Origin: Halichondria panicea
Taxonomy: Eukaryota; Porifera; Demospongiae; Suberitida; Halichondriidae
DNA length: 64,000 nucleotides
Direction: 5' to 3'
NCBI RefSeq assembly: GCF_963675165.1
Contig: NC_087389.1
Location: 6,000,621-6,064,620, forward strand
Both the position numbers and the translations under genes were made by a program. Under the pieces are notes generated by a model. The model did no database searches and was not told the origin of the DNA. It saw nothing but the letters and a program-made list of their open reading frames with translations. This document shows positions 1-10,865 of this stretch, in pieces. Each line of letters opens with the position of its first letter. The first letter of the stretch is position 1.

Positions 1-925
1 ATATCGGGTGGCAGCATGTCGAGAATCTCTTGATTCCTCTTGATAAGAGTATCCAAGCTCTTGAGCTGATCTAAGAATGTGCCCACAAAGATCATCTTTG
101 GCTTCTTGTCTTGTGAGGTATGGGACTCAATGGATCGAATGAGACTCTGAAGTGTCTCCCCGAGGGTCATGTGAGATGCATGAGGACTACCAACAAGCTG
201 CCCATCCTTGTAGTACTCGTCAGAAGGGAAACTGGAGAGTTCGTCAATCAAACGCAGGACTATCAACGCCACCGAAATGTGCTTGATGAAGAGAGGGCTG
301 ATGTCGTGGAATTGGGGTTGTCCACCGCAGTCGGTAACGTACACCCAGTTGGAATCAAACAGTTCTCCTTCTTGCTGGTCACTGCTCGACAGTTGGTCAG
401 TTCCCTGTGTGGCTGGCTTCAGCTCTTCTGCCACACCACTCACTACACTTGCTATCACTTTATTGATAGCTCTGTCCAACCTTCTTGCAGAGCCAGAAAG
501 TGCGACGGAATCGTTGCTCGATGGAGTCGATTTGAAACCAGAAATTGGCTCATCAGAAACAGAAATTAGCTCGGTTGTGGTCATCTTCTTCAAGCTCTCG
601 GCAACCCTTAATGCCGAGGATGGATCGGTGCTTTCTTTTGGTAGTTTGGCGATGATTTGAGCTAGTAGCTTACGCAGCTTTGGCTGAGACATCTCTTCCC
701 AGCCTCTTCCAGTTGACCTGAATTTTGCATTGGACACGGGTCGAATGCGTACTGGCTTTTCCATACAAGAAGTGCTGTCTCGCTGTAGTGGAGGGGGCTT
801 GTCAGTTAGCAGGTGCTTGAGGTTGGTCTTCCCTGTTCCCGCCGGTCCAAACACGAGCATGTTGACAATGTTGACCAAGACGTGTCCGTGCTTCATCCCC
901 TCATCAAACAATCGCTTCGCTGATT
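1..925 (-). CDS. GTPase exon of gene 1, open at the window edge
   Basis: Open reading frame running off the left edge. It starts after an acceptor (TTTAG, bases 930-926). Order of motifs: ESAKRLFDEGMKHG leader, Walker A GPAGTGKT, a Ser/Thr-rich insert, DCGGQPQFHD (G3), a hydrophobic strand, then PKMIFVGTFLD (G4 region). The matching exon of gene 2 (22630-24720) starts in the same phase with the same ESA..LFDE..K.G leader, but the two proteins are clearly diverged, unlike the upstream introns. Confidence 0.75.
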
Positions 926-3900
926 CTAAACAGGATGTGTGAATGTAACTAACTATATGCAATACTTCACAGCTAGGTGACAAGATGAACTACCGTAGAA
1001 ACTGGATTATTAGCGCATGCGCTCATGCATGGGGTCAATAGCAGAGCTCTATATGCTTATATTCGAGAATGCGCCTATAATGCAGTCATATTCTAGCCCC
1101 ACCCAGTAACCGGATGTCTCTGGGACGAGTGATGTTTCAAGGCAAGCTAACTCGATCTATATCACAATTATATGTTACAGTTCATTTTACACTTCATTTT
1201 AAATTCATATCGCTTATAAAAATATTCATATTGACCAAGAACTTGAAACAAAAGGACGTCTCACATTCTCTCAGCATGATCAGACATGGTAACAGCATGC
1301 CCAGAGAGTCCTTCCAGATGGATATCACCAGCTATAATTATAGCTACCATGCACTGTACAAGCTAGCTCATAGGAATCAATTCAAAATGTTCACCAAATA
1401 ATTATTATTATCTTTCGCATGCCATGTAAACGTAGCGGGTAATTTTCATAAGGTAAAAATTAGTTCAACTTGAACACGGTGATGTTCGTGAGTCAAAATG
1501 TTCATTGCCTGCACTGCATTGCATGCGTTCCAGTAAACCACGCCTAGGTCAGCTTGCCCACGAAAATAATAACGAATATCTTACCCCAAAAAAATTATCC
1601 GCTATACGGTAGTCTGTCAATTGGCTTGGCATAATCAACCCTACAGGTTAGGTAGTCCATTGGTTTGGATATAGCCTCAACAAAACAAGTTATTAGTGTT
1701 TCAGATTTTGATGTTAAAGTCTCCCACACGCCTCAGGGTTAATTGTATTGACATTCTGCGCAACCAAGACAGTGTGAAAACACAATACAATAACAGTACT
1801 TGTGGTCACACATACATGTTGTATTGTAAACAAAATTACATCAAATCATACGTAACTTGGTGCATGTACAATAGAGTACATTGAGTGTGGAAGGCAACTA
1901 GGTAGCTCTAGTTATACAATAGAAAAGCATTTAATGGAAGGACCGGCATCGATCTGCTACAAACAATGGATACAGCAGCTGTACGTACATAAACCTTTAA
2001 AGCTTGCTAAGTGAGTGACCCACCAATGACAGGGAATGTGGCTGATCATTACAGGAATGTGCTATGAATGAATTGACATGATGATGTCACTAAGTACACA
2101 GTACAACGTTACCAACCCAATCAGTCAATCACAGTGACTGTACATGTATGTGCGCATATATTGATGCAATGTCTGATAAACAGTATCCATAATTAATTAT
2201 AACACATGTACCACAGTGTGTGGAATATAGTCAAAGGAACAATGCTCTAGCTTGATCAAACCAGGACCACATGGAAGGGAGTAAGCAACTAATACACACC
2301 ATATAAATACATGTCAGGTATGTCAAACACACTTGTAGTGATGAAATTTGTGTGTGTTGACCAAGGCTAGGTGGGCTAATCATAGATTAAGTCTACGCAT
2401 GTGCTTGTGCAATTAATCCATGATTTGAGTGGTTGCATACAAACCTTATTAAGGTAATGAAAGAGGTGAAGCCAACAGTTTAATAAGAGCGGGATTACCA
2501 ACATTGAAACATTGAGACAGCTCGCAACAGCTGTACGTACACACTACATGTATACAGTAGAGGACAAATTAAAGTTTATGATGCGTTTGTTAACCCGAGG
2601 CACTCCACGGGCTATAGTAGTCAATCTGTGTGTCTGTGGATATGAGTCTATACTCACCCGGATGTGATAGCACTGTATTGGTACCATGGATAGCCTCAAC
2701 ACAACAAGGTTTTATAATATTAAAGGTTAAAGTTCTGTTGTCGAGCAAAAGCTAAAAAGCATGAACTGCACTGCAAGATTTACACGTGACTTTGACTCGA
2801 GGCTGTAAACGTATAGACCTCAAACTAACGCCGAGGGTTTGCACTTCAGTTTGATTCTGTTGCACAAACAAAATAATTGTTTTTGTGCATATGCGCTCAA
2901 GCTTGCAATATATAGGTACTGAGAGCAAAAACATTTTAACTTTCCTCGTAAATAATTGGAAAATGCAGAGCGGGATTACAAACATTGTACAATGGATTTT
3001 GTACGTACAGTCTACTAATAACTATAGTCACGGTAGAGGACAAATTAACGTTTCTGTTCTGTTTGCATATAATTATAGTCTCTGCGTTTGTGTACGTTGA
3101 TTCTGTTGCACAAGCCAGTGGGAAATGCAGTAGGAAAGCGAGCGGAAACATTTGAACGCCCAAGCACAGGAAGCCACACCCACTTTCCTGCGCATGACAG
3201 GTGTGGTCACTAAACGTACAAAAGCTCAATCTGAATACCTAGTACTGCTCACTGCTTATGAATAGCTCCACTTTAGCTTATACTATAAGGCCTAGAGGGG
3301 TGCTGATCTCATAGCTGGATAAGCAAAACAATTGTTTTTGTGCATGTGCAATCAAGCTTGCAATATCAAACCACTAATCATATTCATAGTAATTAAGGCT
3401 GATAATGTAAACACAGTATTACTAAACCATGCACAGGTGGTACAGTCAAATTCCTCAGTCACCAAATATTCCAGTTATATGGTACTACCGTATAGCGCGA
3501 AATTTTCGAGGGGCTTAATTTTCGCGGATTTCGTGGGTTGGAATTCTACACGAAAATTAAGTCCACGAAAAGTGTTCGTTAATAAGAATTACCTGCTATC
3601 ATGCAAATATTTAAAGGCGTGGCTTCCGGTAAGCAGTCATTCCGCGAACATTGTGCAACGAAATGGCTTTTAGAGGCCAATCCACGAAATATAAGTGCCT
3701 CGAAAATTTCGCGCTATACGGTATATGCGAACGAAACAGAAACTTTAATTTGGCAAGTTGCTACAGGTACGAGTGATTGCAACTATGAGCATCAACACTC
3801 ACTGTACTACAAAGTTCCTTGCTCCCCTCACCTTCCTTTCTCTGCCTCTCTGGCCTTCCTCGTATCTCAGTAATGTCATTCTCCTCGTCATGTATCTTCC

Positions 3901-6900
3901 CCTCCCAGTAGTGTATGTCTGAGACACACTCCTTGATCTCCTCCTCCACCACCTCCAGCTCTCTCTGGTCCTGGTCAGTGATGTCACCAGACAGTCTCTG
4001 TTGGAGGGCAGCTCTTCTCTGGGGGAGTAAAGAATATATATACGACTGAATGAACATTCCACCAAATAGAACATGCAGCTGATACAAATCACTACTGCAC
4101 GTTATAAGGTTAACAAATTGCGTACAATCCACATAACAAAATATAAAGGTCAGCAACCACCAACCTATTCAATCAGTAAAAGTGGACTTATAAAACATAC
4201 ACAAAGGTAGACAAAAAGCAACCATTCATCATACAATGGACAGTACATGTACACACATTGTCGTTCTGCTAGACTACGTCTACCACTCTTACCACGAGAG
4301 TAGTAAGTGCAACTGTCAACACTCACCGTCTCATGACTCTTCAGTTCACTCTCTTTCTTAGCCTTCATCTGGACAAGGTGAACAAGACAAGAGTGATTAG
4401 ACTGTGTGTTTGTGGTCACACATTATGAGTTGTCTATAGGTGTAGCTACGAGGGTCAGGTAAGGATATGAGACTATTACAAACTGAATGCACATGAGGTG
4501 TACGGTATGTTTGCCAACATTGTTTGACTCACTTTCTATTGTTCCAGATATTCAGTAACCATAGAAATGTATGGAGAGAAAAGAATATAATCACAAACCT
4601 GTACACTATGATATCAATAATTTATATTACACGGCATGTACTCACACGTACAACTCAAACATTACTGACACAAGTACAGTCACAAGTCAGTGCAGTGTCC
4701 CGCTCACCTTCTGTTTAGTCCAATGAGACACCAGCGTAAGACATACATGGAAACAGAGAGAGGGGGATGATGGTAGGAGCAGTGAGTGCATTCATACATG
4801 TCTGTATACTGTAACTTACATTCTGTTGTTCCAGTAATCATTAGCAGTAGTCACATTAACAAGCACGGACATGTAGAGAAATGAACATGTTCAAATACAC
4901 GAATGCATTCACACATGTATACATCAATTATTGCAAGTACACGTCTGTACAGCATGAAACTATCAAGAGCAGTACCAATCTAAACTAGAGCACTAAAGTG
5001 CAAACCCTCGGCTGGTGACATGATTATAAAGAAACCAGAAATATAATGCAGTGCATTGCCATAATATAGTGATGTTGTTATCATGTATGACTTGCACAGC
5101 AACTCAGGAGCAATAAAACTAAACCAGACTGGAGGCATGCTGAAACATTTGAGAACAGGTAGTGGTACTATAGATATATACACTGTGGATTAGGATCAGA
5201 GCAAAGAAGCCTGGAGTCTCAGAGAAGTATGGCTCAGGTCCTGCATCGAGTAGGATCCCAGTCAGCTAAAGCAGTATAGGAGCTATAATTCAAGCTTTCT
5301 ACTTTAGTGACCCTGTTCCATTGTTCTTGGTACAGGATCACTTCAGTTATAAGTCAAGTTCTGTTCAAGCTACATTTTGCTCGCTTTTATTAGACAACGA
5401 AGCTTTTAACACAGAAAGGTACCACTATCAAAAGTACTAACTTGTTGTATGGAGGCTACCCATGCTGTATAAACGCAGTGCTAGAACATCCAAGTAAGCA
5501 GACCCAGTCACAAAGCTTGTTCAAGCTTCTTAGCTTTTGCTCGACAAAGAAGCATTAACATCAAAAACTGCCACTATTTAAACCAAGATATTGTTGTGTG
5601 AAGGCTATCCATGCTGTAAACGCAGTGCTGTGGTACCCAGGTGAGTAGATATACCTGTGACAAACAGACAAACCAACATACTACTATACCCGTGGCCGCC
5701 CGCGCGCGCCTCGGGTAATAAAGCCACACAATTTCTGCCTTCATGCAGTAGACTAATTACATGTACACAAGTAAGTCTAGTTTGCCATTAAATATACAAT
5801 GAACAAACTACACAGCTATAGCGCACACTGACAATAATAAACTCACGTGCTGTTGTTGAGTAACAGTCCACAGAGGGTACATGTGCATGAGGAGAGGGAT
5901 ATGAACACACTGGTAGTAACTCAGTACACACACTGGCTAGTACACACACAGGTACTTAGTACTAGCAATGGCAGATAATGGAAGGGTCAGTGGGTGGGTC
6001 AGTGAAAGGGATGGTAAACGGTACAACAAGCATCTTACATGTACAACTTTGATACGTATGATTTTGTTTGTCGTACAATACAACACGTGCACTCCATGAG
6101 ACACACACACAATCACAACATACCTCAATGTAACGCTGAGACACACATCAAATGGTACATGTGAGGGAGAGATTTAATCTTAACACACATACAATACATC
6201 AGATCAGTTGAACGCTGGTGTGTATGGGACCATAGATAGAGTAGAAGAGGGATTGGAAACGGAAGTACCCTCGAAGTACCATCCGTGTATCTCCGCGGTT
6301 TTAATCGAGGCTTACTTTTTAACACGAGGGCTAAACATGAATAATTCATGAGAATTGTTTTGCTCTCTGTAAGAAGTCCACGAGCAGTTCTGCTGCTAAA
6401 CATCAACTTTCTCTAATACTTGAGGCCATTTGGGACACAGGACACTATTTAGTTACAAAGCCTTAGCTATATCAAAGGTACTATAGGAACACAAGCATGA
6501 AAAAGTGCTCTGTGTACCTTCACGACAATCGAGATTATATTTTCTTTGTTTCCAATTGATACCTACTATTAGGGGGCATGTGATTCAGTAATGGGGGTAG
6601 CTCTGAGATGTATGCTTTGGACACAATAAGTTTCCCGGGCTTTTGCGGGAGTTATGGAAGAGATACACGGATGGTCCCAAAGCCACTACGTAGACTTCAT
6701 TGTAAAACATCACGTGAATCACTTCCGTTTCCAATCCCTCTTCTACTCTATCTATGATGGGACTGACTACACATAGCAACAAGTGGAATACATCTAGACC
6801 TAAGAAGCTCACCTTCTACAGTAGTCCAAATCAGTGTGAGGTCCAACATAGGAATGAGTGTGTGCATGGGAAGAGACAAACACGATAATGTACCAACTTA

Positions 6901-9900
6901 GATGCATATTCTATGAATCAACGAAAGTATTAAAAGTACAACCTAATAAGTTTTGTGGGCCTCGGCTAATACCAAGTTGGCAATATGCAAATTAAGAGAT
7001 AAAGACATTTTACAATTAGTGTAGGAGTTCCTATAGTAACCATTAAAATAAGTGTACACGTGCAAACACAACTTACACGCTGTTGATCCAGAGAGGGAGA
7101 ATCCACAGGGCAAACACGTGGGAAGATAGTAAATGAATGATTACGAGGTTGAATGTGATCATACTAAATATTTCCCTATATAACACTATGGCACTGCACA
7201 CACACAAGAGTAATAATGGGGAAGTAGAAACATCACAGAATATGCAACAGACACTAAATACTCTGACAACACACACCAACTTACAGTCTGTTGTTTCAGA
7301 TGGTCAGTCAAAGGTGAGGTGGAGATGCATGAAATGGAAGGAAGAGAACATTAGTGCAGTGATACAGTACACTGGTGATTGCATGACACAGGGGAGGGGA
7401 AACAATTGTGGACAGCCAAACATGCAGACTCAAACACTTGACCGAATAGCCGCGGTTGACGCTTTGAAGCGTCAATACCTGAATAGCTGGTAGCCGCGGT
7501 TGACGCTTTGAAGCGTCAACCGCACATTACTCTACCATAGATAGTAGAGGGACTATACTATCTCTACTATCTATGACTCTACTCTTAATTAATTTGTGGT
7601 GAGCTACAACCTTCCAGAGCTCCACAGCTTTGCAAGGCTTCTCTCGAAGGTCAACAGAAGCCGTACTGAGTCCGATCACCATAGGTTAGCAATCAAAAAT
7701 TTGCTGAAATTTTCATGTGAAATTTGTATTTCAATATCAATCTCAAAGTGAACATACACTATAATAAATACAATTACAATTAATTCTATAGTACAACAAT
7801 GACTAAGAGGCCTCTGCACACAGGGGATGAGGTACTCCTAGGTATCCTGGATAGTAGTCACAGTGAGTAGACCTTCTCAGACCCATAAGATGGTGGTGGT
7901 TCCATGGCAGATAGCAGTGACGATAGTTTCACAGACCTGCATGAGGAAGAAGGAGTATTGCCAACCAAGCAGATCACCTCTAGAATCAATGGTTCTTACA
8001 CACAAGTAGCACAGAACCTGACAAACACCAGCCAACAAGCCAGCCATAAAGAATTGAATTTTAAATGTAACCTTTGGGGTGGTGCCTAAAAGATCAAAAG
8101 ATTATCATGCAATCAATACACACACTAAATTGAATAATAACATTCAGCCACATAATTATAATTGAATTGCTATAACAGACACCACACTAAAAATTGGGTA
8201 GATACATGTAACACAGCACTAACTCACAAGCCAACAAACCTAAAGAAGTATACTGAGAACAGCCCTACACAAAGTACAGTACATCTCATACAAGGGTGAC
8301 AAAAAATAATTATGAATCATGCAACCTTAGACATAATTATGTATAGGCTCCCACAAGCAAACTTACATGCAATGGCACTCATAGGCACATATAAAGCAAT
8401 TGTGATCCTACAACAAACTGGGAGTTCATAAAAGATTCAACTTTGGGCACAGAAGAATTACAATGCATATCACAGGCAAACACACAAGCCAACAAGCCAA
8501 CTAATAACAAATTATGACCTAATCCTAGCTGGGGAGCATAACACAACCAACAAGCCTATTATGTTGGGAATAAAATGTCCTTACACAAGTAAACAGTACA
8601 CTCATAAGCCCAACAAGCCTTTGCTTTCCCCTGAAAAGGTCAGAACATTATTATGCAATCAACCACCATACATGTACACAGTGAGCCTAATGAGTAGTGA
8701 GCCTAATTGAGTAGTAGCCTAATTGAATTGTAACCTTGGAAGCAAGCAGAAACTTCACACAAGCCTAGGCATAAGAATTAACTTTGGCAGCACTGATAAT
8801 ATGTAAATTGTTAGCACATATAAAGTCTCATGCCACAGGAACACACAGGGGGCACACACCGCACGGGCGGGCGGGCACGCACACACACACATGCACGCAC
8901 ACACGCGGGCATCAATAGTGAATACACATTCAGCTATTAACAGAATACATTGTGGATGAGACCAACAGATAGCTAAGCATAACACCTTTACATTGCAACA
9001 CTGCTGAACTGCTGAGCGTACATATATAGGCTTCTGTATTTTAAACTCGGGCTTCAACACACTGCTGGAGCAAGTATACTTTACAAGCTACGTAGGTAAG
9101 CGTATAGTATTATCAGCTATATAGCTAATAATCATACGCACACAAAGCTTACCTCTAAAGTAATCTCTCGCTCTGTCCTTGGCTGGTTGACTCTTCGACT
9201 GTTCAGATAGAACTACAAGGTAGCTTGAAGAGAACTGTTACTGTTACTAAGGGGTGCATCTTTCTTTGCCACACTGAAACAAATAAATTGAATATCAAAC
9301 ACTGTACACTACACTCTAAAAACAGGCTCTAAACTAACTCAGCTTCTACACAAGTATACTTTACACACTCATAAGCTATCTAGGCAAGTGCATAAGCATA
9401 TTAAATCAGCTCAGAGGCTTCTGAAGGCTTATACTAGCTACATAATGCTTGCTATATACGCACACAAAGCTTACCTCTGAAGTGATCCCTTGCTCTGGCC
9501 CTTGGCTGGTTGACTGTTTCTTTGGAAACCAGGAGATCCTGACACAGTAACTACTGTAGACTACTTTGCTAAGAAGTTGAATAAAGAAAACTGTCACTGT
9601 TTCCAAGTTATGCATCTTTCTTTGCTAGAGGCGAATGCTGAAAAAGAGAAAATAATTTGAATATCAAACGTTGTAGACTACACTCTAAAAACAGGCTCTA
9701 AACTCACGAAGCTACTCTTCCAGTATATTTCACACACTCAGAGGCTATCTAGGTAGGTGGACAAGCATATTACATCAGCTCAAAAGGCTTATAAAGGCTG
9801 AACTAGGAAAATGATGATCGCTATACACACACAGAGCTTACTTGTGAAATGATCCTTCGCTGGGGCCTTGGCTGGTATACTCCTCCGTTCAAAACTTAGA

Positions 9901-10551
9901 GATCCTGGCAGAGTAGCTATTCTAGACTAGTTTGCAACAAAGTTGCCTGCAGAAAACTGCTACTGCTTCTTAGATACGCATCTTTCTTTGCTAGGAGCTG
10001 ATAATGAAAGTAATTTAAAATTAATTAGATTTTGGTTCCGCGGTGGGCGGTACTACATATGAAATCATAACCGCGGCTATTCGGTTAACCATGCATATAC
10101 TTTCAGGTACTATACTATACAAGTAGATCTACTGGTCTCAATTAAGGAATAGTATCACATTCAGTTATCCGTATGTGCTCTTTTTTACACTGTCTACCTC
10201 CTAACAACAAGTGCTCAGAGCACAAGCATGTCAGCTTGGTAGAATGTGATTGCACACAACGTACCTCAATCTTTTCCTGTTATCCATTCAAAGAGAGTGG
10301 TACATGTGGAGAGAACAACAACAAGAGATAAACACCTCACACTGACAGGGTAGAGTGTAGGCACTATACTGTGATGAATGAATGATGCCAAGTGTGTTTA
10401 TGGGTGGTCAACAAGTACATCTAGGCACTAGGAGAATGCACTGATCATTGAGTATCTATCTATCATGTGTATATCATACCCTTTCCCTATCAGTGAGTCC
10501 CTCCATCAACTGTGGGGAACTAGCAGCATTCAGTGTTGTAGATTCAGCCAT
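1..10551 (-). CDS. Gene 1: coiled-coil / Roc-like GTPase (3' end beyond window)
   Basis: Multi-exon gene joined by eye from GT-AG sites and reading phase. Exons in transcription order: 10480-10551 (ATG at 10551, 24 codons), 10265-10276, 7285-7287, 7077-7079, 6813-6815, 6124-6135, 5847-5849, 4820-4822, 4708-4710, 4533-4535, 4327-4368, 3832-4018 and 1-925. All junctions are phase 0 until 3832, which ends one base into a codon; that base (G) with the first two bases of the 925 exon makes GAA, so the join stays in frame. The last exon carries a P-loop (GPAGTGKT), a Roc-type G3 motif (DCGGQPQFHD) and a G4-like VGTFLD. The protein should be cytosolic. Family knowledge: Roc domains bind GTP; in ROCO proteins they precede a COR domain. 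The rest is inferred from gene 2. No disruption is visible within the window. Confidence 0.7.
1431..1612. repeat. Decayed MITE of the CCGTATAGCG family
   Basis: Opposed ends GTAGCGGGTAATTTTC (about 1433) and AATTATCCGCTATACGGTAG (ending about 1612) resemble the termini of the intact elements at 3488-3721 and 45612-45823. The same remnant is in copy B at about 25234-25410. Confidence 0.4.
1612..3480. other. Long intron with dispersed repeats
   Basis: Intron of gene 1, matched almost base for base by 25410-27290. Similar segments beginning with a TGGATAGCCTCAACA-like core occur at 1670-1760 and 2590-2760; the reverse complement occurs at 5400-5720. These look like a dispersed repeat family. 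I see no exon in this stretch. Confidence 0.45.
3488..3721. mobile_element. 234-bp MITE with TA target duplication
   Basis: Inverted ends CCGTATAGCGCGAAATTTTC / GAAAATTTCGCGCTATACGG, flanked by TA at 3486-3487 and 3722-3723. The empty site is preserved in copy B (about 27294), which has a single TA. TA duplication points to Tc1/mariner-type mobilisation. It lies in the intron just downstream of the gene 1 coiled-coil exon. Confidence 0.85.
3832..4018 (-). CDS. Coiled-coil exon of gene 1
   Basis: 187-nt exon between an acceptor (CCCCCAG) and a donor (GTGAGG). It encodes 62 residues beginning RRAALQQRLSGDITDQD and continuing as a charged, heptad-like helix rich in Glu/Lys/Ile/Val, with REL and VVEEEIKE motifs. 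The first 17 residues are identical to the gene 2 exon; the remainder differs at roughly a third or more of positions and is 5 codons shorter, through indels of 12 and 3 nt that keep the frame. Confidence 0.7.
4990..5722. repeat. Copy-A-specific block of dispersed repeats
   Basis: Absent from copy B, where GTACCAATC joins a TAAATAAACCCACACAATTT context (about 28560). It contains two partly overlapping copies of the dispersed repeat seen at 2590-2760 (around 5330-5480 and 5510-5720), ending in a GC-rich tract (GCCGCCCGCGCGCGCC). It could be an insertion in copy A or a deletion in copy B. It lies in the intron between microexons 5847 and 4820. Confidence 0.5.
6230..6757. mobile_element. 528-bp MITE, 5-bp target duplication (GGGATTGGAAACGG family)
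   Basis: Inverted ends of about 37 bp with one terminal mismatch; the left end opens CCATAGATAGAGTAG and contains GGGATTGGAAACGGAAGT. TGGGA flanks it at 6225-6229 and 6758-6762. Copy B keeps the empty site (GTGTATGGGACTGACTAC, about 29050). A relative with the same core and also a 5-bp duplication is at 38101-38868; a decayed one is at 33113-33612. Confidence 0.85.
7442..10084. mobile_element. 2.6-kb inverted-repeat element in the intron after microexon 1
   Basis: Ends CCGAATAGCCGCGG and CCGCGGCTATTCGG are inverted; copy B lacks the element. Flanks are TTGA (left) and TTAA (right), while copy B reads TTGATTAA, as if both target copies stayed after excision of a TTAA-type element. Inside are two copies of the palindrome TTGACGCTTTGAAGCGTCAA near 7457-7522, a stretch with repeated AACAAGCC words (8030-8640), and three tandem units of about 340 bp (about 9130, 9470, 9830) that each carry a minus-strand exon-like segment ending in a donor (SQPAKDRARDYFR type). 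Confidence 0.6.
7904..8089 (+). CDS. Small acidic ORF inside the 2.6-kb element
   Basis: 61-codon ORF with an acidic start (MADSSDDSFTDLHEEEG). It may be the first exon of an element gene, but no family is recognisable and no donor decides its end. Coding status is uncertain. Confidence 0.2.
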   Translation: MADSSDDSFTDLHEEEGVLPTKQITSRINGSYTQVAQNLTNTSQQASHKELNFKCNLWGGA

Positions 10552-10746
10552 TTTCAATCTCAAATTAGTTCTTTGTTGTTCAAGTTCAAAGAGGGGCGTA
10601 GTGTGTAGGTTAAATGAGGGAATTCCCCACAACAGACAATTATGTAAGGGAATTTCCCAGCCAAGAATTTGCAAAACATTATGTACGTACATTAAAATTG
10701 TAGACCACAGTCAATAATTGTATCAAATTATCACTTGAGGACAACA

Positions 10747-10865
10747 GTACGATTGACCTTCGCGTTGACCTTCGCTAGTGGACAGTACGATTAACCTTCG
10801 CTAGTGGAGAGTAAAAGTGACCTTCGATAATAGGTAGTACGATAAACCTTCGCTAGTAGAGAGTT
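10747..10865. repeat. Short tandem repeat, about 40-bp unit (TACGATTAACCTTCGCTAG)
   Basis: Three to four imperfect units of AGTACGATTAACCTTCGCTA followed by GTGGAGAG. Another unit lies at about 15051-15085, on the other side of the transposon cluster, which suggests that the intervening elements landed inside this repeat. Confidence 0.6.

Larger units (their letters stand above)
4533..10276 (-). other. Chain of nine candidate microexons in gene 1 (seven of 3 nt, two of 12 nt)
   Basis: On the minus strand each candidate is a YAG acceptor, exactly 3 or 12 bases, then a good donor. In order: GAAAAGATTGAG (10265-10276, EKIE), ACT (7285-7287, T), CGT (7077-7079, R), AAG (6813-6815, K), CGTTACATTGAG (6124-6135, RYIE), CAC (5847-5849, H), AAT (4820-4822, N), AAG (4708-4710, K), AAA (4533-4535, K). 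A 14-codon exon follows at 4327-4368. Upstream of each acceptor about 25-50 bases contain no other AG, usually with a pyrimidine tract, as at real 3' splice sites. Two acceptors are TAG (before 6813-6815 and 4533-4535), which would be stops if the exon extended further 5' in frame. All are phase 0. No transcript evidence is available here. Confidence 0.55.
1018..10746. repeat. Segmental duplication, copy A (partner 24821-31955)
   Basis: Nearly identical to 24821-31955 apart from insertions. It starts at GCGCTCATGCATGGGGTC in the intron upstream of the GTPase exon and ends at GAGGACAACA just upstream of gene 1's first exon. Copy A carries extra blocks at 3488-3721, about 4990-5722, 6230-6757 and 7442-10084; copy B carries extra DNA at about 30120-31670. 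The intron segment 926-1017 is not similar to its counterpart, so the boundary of recent identity is sharp. Confidence 0.85.

Noticed and set aside
120..942. Plus-strand open frames across 120-942
   Set aside because: They are antisense to the GTPase exon, which has conserved motifs on the minus strand.
2752..3229. Minus-strand frames at 2752-3229 and their twins at 26545-26986
   Set aside because: Present in both copies but with different frames and ends, without motifs or splice sites; treated as intron.
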